Assembly: GCF_022354825.1 (NCBI RefSeq)
Contig: NZ_CP031168.1
Location: 3,039,501 to 3,103,500 of the forward strand
Reading direction: 5' to 3'
Origin: Paenibacillus sp. H1-7
Lineage (GTDB): Bacteria; Bacillota; Bacilli; Paenibacillales; NBRC-103111
Length of the DNA stretch: 64,000 nt
Under the pieces are notes generated by a model. The model did not search any database. It was not told where the DNA came from and saw nothing but the letters and a program-made list of their open reading frames with translations. Each line of letters begins with the position of its first letter. Positions within the stretch are counted from its first letter, which is position 1. Shown one piece after another: positions 58,994 through 64,000 of this stretch. Made by a program: the position numbers and the translations under genes.

Positions 58994-60307
58994 ATGAAAA
59001 ACAAGAGATGGGTAACCTTAACGGTTGCTGCAGCACTATTAAGTTCCGTTGTGGGGTGCTCGAGCTCCGGCCAACAAGCTGCAGGGAAAATAGAGGATGC
59101 CAAGACGGCAGCGGAAGACAATTCCCCGATCACGATTCAATATTGGCACTCCCATGCCGAGAATCAAATGGCCGGCCTTAACTATATGATCAGTGAGTTT
59201 AACAAGAAATATCCTAACATTACCGTAGAGCCCGTGTTCCAAGGCGGCTATCCGGATCTGCATAAAAAGCTTCAGGCAGCCGTTGCGGCCAACGATGTGC
59301 CGGCCGTTACCAACGTAGAGGTATCCTCCCTTCCTAACTTTGCCGACGGAGGAGTGTTTGCGGACCTGACGCCTTACATCAAGCGAGACAATATGGACTT
59401 GAACGATTTTTCCAAAGGCATGCTCCAGGCGTACGCTTATAATGACAAGCAATTCGGATTTCCTCTCATTGTAAGTACGAGCGTGATGGTGTATAACAAA
59501 ACGTTGCTCGACCAGCTTGGCGTGAAGCCGCCGCAGAAGTGGGATGAGATCGAAGAGTTCAACAAAAAAGTAACGGTGAAGGAGAACGGCAAGACGACTC
59601 GTTACGCATTCTCCGTGCCTGGCTGGGATACTTGGTACTACGATCCGTGGATTACGAACGGCGGCGGTACGATTTTGACCAAAGACAACAAATCGGGCTT
59701 CGATCAGCCTGACAGCATGAGATGGATTCAAAACTACCAAAAATGGATTAAAGACGGATCGCTGCAAATGGGCTACGGCAAAGGCGCATCCGATGTCATG
59801 AGACAGATGTTCCTCGAAGGCAAGGTAAGCATGGTGCAGCACTCTTCCGCCATTATCAAGACGTATGTGGAAAATGCGAAGTTCGAAGTCGGCGTTTCCT
59901 TCATCCCGGGTGATAAAGAAAGAAAATCGCATATCGGCGGAGCGGGTATCGTTATTATGAACGGTGCGGACGCGAAGAAAAAAGAAGCGGCATGGAAGTT
60001 CGTTAAATTCATGGTATCGGCTGAGCACAACATCAAATGGGCGGATTACACAGGCTACCTGCCGACTCATAAATCGGTGGTCAATACCGAAGAAGGCAAG
60101 AAATATTTCGAGAAATGGCCGCAATACAAAGCCGTATTCGAGAACTTCGACAACGTAGCGCCACGCATCCAGCATCCGGCATATCCGGAATTCAGCGAGA
60201 AGTATAAAGAAGTCGTCGGTAAAATGATTCTGAACAACGAAGATCCGGTACCTCTGCTGAAAGAGACCGTGAAGCCGATCAACGAAATTATTTCCGATTA
60301 TAAGTAA
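58994..60307 (+). CDS. ugpB: UgpB-like ABC importer solute-binding lipoprotein
   Basis: Family 1 binding lipoprotein of 437 residues. The signal peptide ends in a lipobox (SSVVGC, Cys about 22). The mature protein begins ITIQYWHSHAENQMAGLNYMISEFNKKYP and continues VEPVFQGGYPDLHKKLQAAVAANDVPAVTNVE, which closely follows the UgpB pattern (WHS...G, F-G-Y, AP...V). GGGTILTKDNKSGFD and GAGIVIMNGADAKKKEAAWKFVKFM are also family features. Two permeases and a glycerophosphodiester phosphodiesterase follow, supporting glycerol-3-phosphate or a glycerophosphodiester as substrate. The ATG follows GAAAGGGG; the open frame before it is unlikely to be coding. The ATPase is not in the window. Confidence 0.85.
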   Translation: MKNKRWVTLTVAAALLSSVVGCSSSGQQAAGKIEDAKTAAEDNSPITIQYWHSHAENQMAGLNYMISEFNKKYPNITVEPVFQGGYPDLHKKLQAAVAANDVPAVTNVEVSSLPNFADGGVFADLTPYIKRDNMDLNDFSKGMLQAYAYNDKQFGFPLIVSTSVMVYNKTLLDQLGVKPPQKWDEIEEFNKKVTVKENGKTTRYAFSVPGWDTWYYDPWITNGGGTILTKDNKSGFDQPDSMRWIQNYQKWIKDGSLQMGYGKGASDVMRQMFLEGKVSMVQHSSAIIKTYVENAKFEVGVSFIPGDKERKSHIGGAGIVIMNGADAKKKEAAWKFVKFMVSAEHNIKWADYTGYLPTHKSVVNTEEGKKYFEKWPQYKAVFENFDNVAPRIQHPAYPEFSEKYKEVVGKMILNNEDPVPLLKETVKPINEIISDYK

Positions 60308-60327
60308 GCCCCGAGAGGAGCGGCACA

Positions 60328-61272
60328 ATGAAGGAAACGAGCAGCACGAATGTAAATGTGCAGGTTCAAACGATAAGTAAGTCGAAACGGGCGTCGAGTC
60401 GTATGTGGGATGGGCTAAAGGATTTTTCCTTTGCCCTTCCGGCATTGGCTTTCCTGGTTATGTTCATTTATTATCCGTTAGTCAATTCTTTTTACTTAAG
60501 CTTTACGAACTGGAACATGACGAAGCCTGTGAAACAATTTGTCGGGCTTGATAATTACGAGAAGCTGCTGACGAACGAGACGTTCTACAACGTACTCAAA
60601 ATTACGTTTACTTACACCATATTGGACGTAGTTCTGACTTTGGGCATCGGCCTGCTGCTGGCGCTATTGTTCAATGTGTCGACGCGGTTTTTCAACTTTT
60701 TGCGCATGCTGATCTTTATGCCTCACTATATTTCGATGGTTATCGTATCGATGATTTTCCTGTGGATCTTTAATGCACAGTACGGCTTGATGAACGAAGT
60801 GCTGGAGCTGTTCGGCATGGAGAAGGTGCAGTGGCTGCAAAATCCGCGCACGGCGCTATGGGTGCTTATTGTCGTGTCGGTATGGAAAGGCGTAGGGTTC
60901 GCCATGATCATTTTCATCGCAGGCCTGCGCAGTATCCCCGTCGAGTATTATGAGGCTTCGAGCATAGACGGCGCCAGCAAATTCCATCAGTTTTGGAGCA
61001 TTACGCTGCCGTTGCTGTCCCCGATCACCTTATTCCTGGTCGTAACGAACTTCATTTCCTCCATGCAGGTGTTCCAATCGGTCGACATTATGACGAACGG
61101 CGGACCGCTGGAATCGACCAAGGCGATGGTGTACTGGATTTACACGATGGCGTTCTCGGAATTCAAAACGGGCAGAGCCTCGGCGCTCGTCATTATCTTC
61201 TTCTTCATTATCGTCCTGCTGACGATGCTGCAAATGTACATTTCGAAGAAGAAAGTTCATTACGAAGGGTAG
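60328..61272 (+). CDS. ugpA: UgpA-like ABC importer permease
   Basis: MalF-type permease of 314 residues, with a 30-residue hydrophilic N-terminal tail followed by six membrane helices (first about 35-55, FALPALAFLVMFIYYPLVNSF). The EAA loop is [25 protein letters not shown]. The opening FTNWNMTKPVKQFVGLDNYEKLL is standard for the sugar/glycerol-phosphate permease class. The ATG has CGAGAGGAGCG upstream, 20 bases after ugpB. It ends 12 bases before the partner permease. Confidence 0.87.
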   Translation: MKETSSTNVNVQVQTISKSKRASSRMWDGLKDFSFALPALAFLVMFIYYPLVNSFYLSFTNWNMTKPVKQFVGLDNYEKLLTNETFYNVLKITFTYTILDVVLTLGIGLLLALLFNVSTRFFNFLRMLIFMPHYISMVIVSMIFLWIFNAQYGLMNEVLELFGMEKVQWLQNPRTALWVLIVVSVWKGVGFAMIIFIAGLRSIPVEYYEASSIDGASKFHQFWSITLPLLSPITLFLVVTNFISSMQVFQSVDIMTNGGPLESTKAMVYWIYTMAFSEFKTGRASALVIIFFFIIVLLTMLQMYISKKKVHYEG

Positions 61273-61284
61273 GTTATACGTTCA

Positions 61285-62115
61285 ATGACGAAATCCATAG
61301 GGGTAACCTCCCGTTATATTCTCGCCATTGTGATTACGGCTATTATCTTTTTCCCGGTGTACTGGATGCTGATTACCGCCTTGAAAACGCCTTATGAGCT
61401 GCGGATGGCGGTGCCGACCTTCTGGCCGGAGAAATTAATGTGGAGCAACTTTCTTGATGCATTCGGATCCATCCCGTTTTGGCGGTTTGCCGGGAATACG
61501 CTGGTACAGACGGTTGGCATTATCTTTTTGCAGATCAATATCGGTCTGATGGCTGCCTATGCCTTCGCCAAAGGGAATTTCCCGGGCAGGGAGAAGCTGT
61601 TCATTCTCGTGCTGGCCGCATTGATCGTCCCGGATCAGGTCACCTTCGTTCCCGTGTACGTGATGATGTCCAAATTGGGCTGGATCAACACGTTTTACGC
61701 ATTGATCATTCCTCACGCAGCGTCGGCTTACGGGATCTTCCTGCTGCGCCAGACGTTCAAGTCGATTAACAATGATGTGATCGAAGCAGCCAAGGTCGAT
61801 GGCGCGAGCCGGATCCAGGTGCTGTACCGGATTTTGACGCCTATGGCGTTCCCGACGGTCATTACATTGCTCGTTATCAGCTTCATCAACAGCTGGAACT
61901 CTTACTTTTGGCCGCTTGTCATGACGAATTCGAACAATATGCGCGTGCTGACGGTCGGTATTGCGATGATGCGGGATTCCATAGCGGGCAACGAAGCGCT
62001 GAACTTCCACCTGCTGATGGCAGCGAGCGTAGTGGTCATATTGCCTATCGTCATCGTCTTTATTTTTGCGCAAAAATACATTGTGGCTGCGATGGCTAAC
62101 TCGACCTTTAAATAA
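61285..62115 (+). CDS. ugpE: UgpE-like ABC importer permease
   Basis: MalG-type permease of 276 residues with six helices. The EAA loop is IEAAKVDGASRIQVLYRILTPMAFPT, and NSWNSYFWPLVMTNSNNMRVLTVGIAMM is close to the UgpE subfamily, as is the short end QKYIVAAMANSTFK. The ribosome site (GAAGGGTAGG) is modest. It forms the channel with the UgpA-like protein and would need a shared UgpC/MsmX-type ATPase from elsewhere. Confidence 0.87.
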   Translation: MTKSIGVTSRYILAIVITAIIFFPVYWMLITALKTPYELRMAVPTFWPEKLMWSNFLDAFGSIPFWRFAGNTLVQTVGIIFLQINIGLMAAYAFAKGNFPGREKLFILVLAALIVPDQVTFVPVYVMMSKLGWINTFYALIIPHAASAYGIFLLRQTFKSINNDVIEAAKVDGASRIQVLYRILTPMAFPTVITLLVISFINSWNSYFWPLVMTNSNNMRVLTVGIAMMRDSIAGNEALNFHLLMAASVVVILPIVIVFIFAQKYIVAAMANSTFK

Positions 62116-62169
62116 GGGATCAAGTCATGGAATACGGTAACACGGTAAACGATAAAAGGAGACTGTCCA

Positions 62170-63303
62170 TTGAAGCGAAAAACGGTTATGATCTTACTAA
62201 CCGGCATCTTGTGTACTGCCGTGATCGGCTGCCAAAAGGCCCCGGAGGGCAGCGCCGCCAAGCCAGCGGATAAGCCTGCTGCTGTTGCTGCGCAAGCGGG
62301 AGAAGGGGCCAAGACAAATGCTGCTGGCGGAAAAATTACACAAGAAGAAGCCGGAATCAAAATACGCGTCAACATGCCGGAGATCAAACCATTCCTGGAG
62401 CAGAGCAAGGCCGGGCCGATTGTGCCCGCTTTGCAGCAAAAAGCGGTTCCTCAAGGGATCGGATTCATTGAAGAGAAGAACTGGATTCTTATCAGCCATT
62501 ACCGGGAGGGCGGCTTACCAAGCCTCTTGACGGTTGTGGATGCCGGATCGGGCGAGATGGTCAAGGCCATGGAGCTGTATAAGGACGCCAACACGCCTTA
62601 TACCGGCCATGCCGGCGGAGTCACGGTCAGCAAACGCCATGTGTGGATTTCCTCGGACAGCTATGCGTATCAGCTGAAGCTGGAGGATGTGATCCAGGCG
62701 AAAAGCGACTCCAAGCTCACGTTCGCAGGCTCCATTAAGACCGACACGCGGGCTTCCTTCACTACTTATGCCAACGGCGTGCTATGGGTTGGGGAATACG
62801 CTAACGGCAAAGACTATCCGACCGAGAAGTCGCACTATATGAACAACCGCGACGATAAGGAATATAAAGCGTGGACCGTGGGCTACAAGCTTGACGAGCA
62901 GACGGACCTGCTTCCTGCCGGCAAGAAGGTCGAACCGAATGTGCCGGTCGTTCCCGACTATATCCTGTCGATACCGGACAGTATTCAGGGGATGGCTATT
63001 ACGCCGAGCAGCATCTTGCTTAGCCAATCGGCAGGCCGTAATGCGGCAAGCACCTTGATGAAGCACAGCAATGTGCTGTCCGAGCAGCCGCACAGCAAGG
63101 CGGCGATCGGAAGTGAGACGGTGCCGGTCTGGTTCGTGGATAGCAAGAACAAGAAGGAACCGATGCAAATCCCTCCCATGTCCGAAGGAATCGTTCACTC
63201 CAAGGGAATGCTGTACATTTTGTTTGAATCCGGCGCGAGTATGTACAAAGCGTCTTCCAGCTATGCGCTGGACCGCATTCATCTTTTACAAATGAACGAT
63301 TAA
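62170..63303 (+). CDS. Lipoprotein of unknown function, propeller-like
   Basis: An unrecognised 377-residue protein exported as a lipoprotein (signal peptide with lipobox AVIGC, Cys about 21) with an Ala/Lys-rich linker to about residue 60. The mature part has short beta strands in a repeated pattern with WILISHYREGGLPSLLTVVDAGSGE, GHAGGVTVSKRHVWISSD, GVLWVGEYANG and GMAITPSSILLSQSAGR, which looks like a beta-propeller of the SMP-30 or phytase-like kind. The start is a TTG with AAAAGGAGAC 8-9 bases upstream. It sits between the ugpE-like gene and a glycerophosphodiester phosphodiesterase, so it may capture or process the same phosphodiester outside the cell. No catalytic motif was identified. 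Confidence 0.75.
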   Translation: MKRKTVMILLTGILCTAVIGCQKAPEGSAAKPADKPAAVAAQAGEGAKTNAAGGKITQEEAGIKIRVNMPEIKPFLEQSKAGPIVPALQQKAVPQGIGFIEEKNWILISHYREGGLPSLLTVVDAGSGEMVKAMELYKDANTPYTGHAGGVTVSKRHVWISSDSYAYQLKLEDVIQAKSDSKLTFAGSIKTDTRASFTTYANGVLWVGEYANGKDYPTEKSHYMNNRDDKEYKAWTVGYKLDEQTDLLPAGKKVEPNVPVVPDYILSIPDSIQGMAITPSSILLSQSAGRNAASTLMKHSNVLSEQPHSKAAIGSETVPVWFVDSKNKKEPMQIPPMSEGIVHSKGMLYILFESGASMYKASSSYALDRIHLLQMND

Positions 63304-63318
63304 TTAGGAGGAGCAGCA

Positions 63319-64000
63319 ATGAGCATTGTCGGATTGGCGCATCGCGGGTATCCCAAACAATATCCGGAAAATACGCTTGTATCGTTTCAGGCCGCATTGG
63401 ATTTGTCTTACAGCCACTTGGAGCTGGATGTCAATTTGACGAAGGACGGCGTTCCGGTCGTCATTCACGATCCGACGGTGAACCGGACAACGAATGGCAA
63501 AGGCCGTGTCCTGGACTACACGTGGGAAGAGCTGCAGAAGCTCCGCACGGACGGGGAGCAAACGATTCCTACACTGGAAGACGTATTGAAGCTCGCCCGA
63601 GGCAAAGCGAAGGTCGATATCGAGCTTAAGCAGAGCGGAAGCTTATACACGGGGATGGAAGAGAAGGTATTGGAGGTCATTCGCTCCTGCGATGTGCAGG
63701 ATCAAGTGTTCATCACTTCGTTCGACCATTACTCGATTCAGCGCACCCGCCAGCTGTCGAGCGATATTGAAATCGGTTTGGTTATCTACGGAGCTACTCC
63801 GTCTATCTTCCCTTATGCGAAGGAGCTCGGAGCCAAATATATATCGGTCAAATACATATATTTAACCGATGATTATGTCCGGTTGTGCGAAGAAAACGGG
63901 ATTCAGCTGATCGCGTGGACGATTGACGACGAAGCAGCGATGCGCCAAATGTGCAAGCAATATCCTCAAGTATGGGTGTGCACGAACGAGCTGGAGAAGT
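63319..64000 (+). CDS. Glycerophosphodiester phosphodiesterase, 3' end outside window
   Basis: Partial gene, 227 codons visible, open at the window edge. It is a GDPD family enzyme that splits glycerophosphodiesters into glycerol-3-phosphate and an alcohol. The motif HRGYPKQYPENTL carries the catalytic His and Glu-Asn, SHLELDVNLTKDGVPVVIHDPTV has the metal-binding Glu-x-Asp and the second His, and KVDIELKQ and LIAWTIDD follow. No signal peptide, so it acts on imported substrate delivered by the Ugp-like system. AGGAGGAGCAGCA precedes the ATG, 15 bases after the lipoprotein gene. The GlpD enzyme encoded upstream would then consume the glycerol-3-phosphate. Confidence 0.92.
   Translation, partial: MSIVGLAHRGYPKQYPENTLVSFQAALDLSYSHLELDVNLTKDGVPVVIHDPTVNRTTNGKGRVLDYTWEELQKLRTDGEQTIPTLEDVLKLARGKAKVDIELKQSGSLYTGMEEKVLEVIRSCDVQDQVFITSFDHYSIQRTRQLSSDIEIGLVIYGATPSIFPYAKELGAKYISVKYIYLTDDYVRLCEENGIQLIAWTIDDEAAMRQMCKQYPQVWVCTNELEK

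Noticed and set aside
59039..60445. Open frame of 468 codons on the minus strand
   Set aside because: It is fully antisense to the ugpB-like gene, has no recognisable domain or ribosome site, and its His/Arg-rich product is typical of an antisense shadow.

Overview
The window looks like chromosome of a spore-forming, Gram-positive soil bacterium of the Paenibacillus type. The evidence is a complete gerP spore-permeability operon, a LysM/GH18 spore-type glucosidase, two proteins carrying S-layer homology (SLH) domains, a YesM/YesN two-component system with a carbohydrate ABC importer, several polysaccharide-degrading enzymes and strong AGGAGG-type ribosome binding sites. No rRNA, tRNA, phage, insertion sequence or CRISPR was seen. 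The assignment rests on gene content only.

Layout. 0-4.5 kb: a small unknown membrane or secreted protein behind a near-consensus sigma-A promoter, a KhtT/KhtU-like K+/H+ antiporter pair, a DUF2179-like protein, a PH-like protein and an NAD-dependent epimerase. 4.6-12.5 kb: a yesMNOPQR-like module (sensor kinase, AraC-type response regulator, solute-binding lipoprotein, two permeases, GH105 hydrolase). A 36-bp box occurs twice here at the same distance from a -10 element. 12.8-20.3 kb: an HpaB-type flavin monooxygenase, a small membrane protein, an SGNH hydrolase fused to an alpha/beta hydrolase, and a heterodimeric ABC exporter. 20.6-23.4 kb: gerPABCDEF, a divergent extra GerPD-like gene and an Hsp20-like gene. 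23.5-28.2 kb: an aldose epimerase, a small membrane exporter, a 32-residue protein and a MalT-like LuxR regulator. 28.4-36.6 kb: one about 2740-residue SLH-anchored surface protein.

36.7-48.7 kb: a membrane protein, a VOC protein, a GH29 alpha-L-fucosidase, the LysM/SH3/GH18 enzyme, a MarR-MFS pair with visible operators, an SLH-anchored prolyl oligopeptidase, and an AraC regulator divergent from a GH35 beta-galactosidase. 48.7-49.5 kb is a gene-free stretch holding copies of two dispersed repeat families whose partner copies lie at 41.0 kb and 12.6 kb. 49.5-54.3 kb: a PucR-type regulator, alanine dehydrogenase, alanine racemase and a beta-lactamase-fold serine hydrolase.

54.3-64 kb reads as a glycerol-phosphate region: a HAD phosphatase, the antiterminator GlpP, glycerol-3-phosphate dehydrogenase GlpD, an MgtC-like protein, a Ugp-like importer, an unrecognised lipoprotein and a glycerophosphodiester phosphodiesterase that runs off the end. 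Two leader RNAs, one before the HAD gene and one before glpD, share an exact 13-nt core followed by a terminator hairpin. GlpP therefore probably controls its own operon as well as glpD. Cre-like sites suggest catabolite repression of the same genes.

The items most worth a second look are the duplicated 36-bp YesN-type box, the paired GlpP-type leaders, and the two intergenic repeat families.
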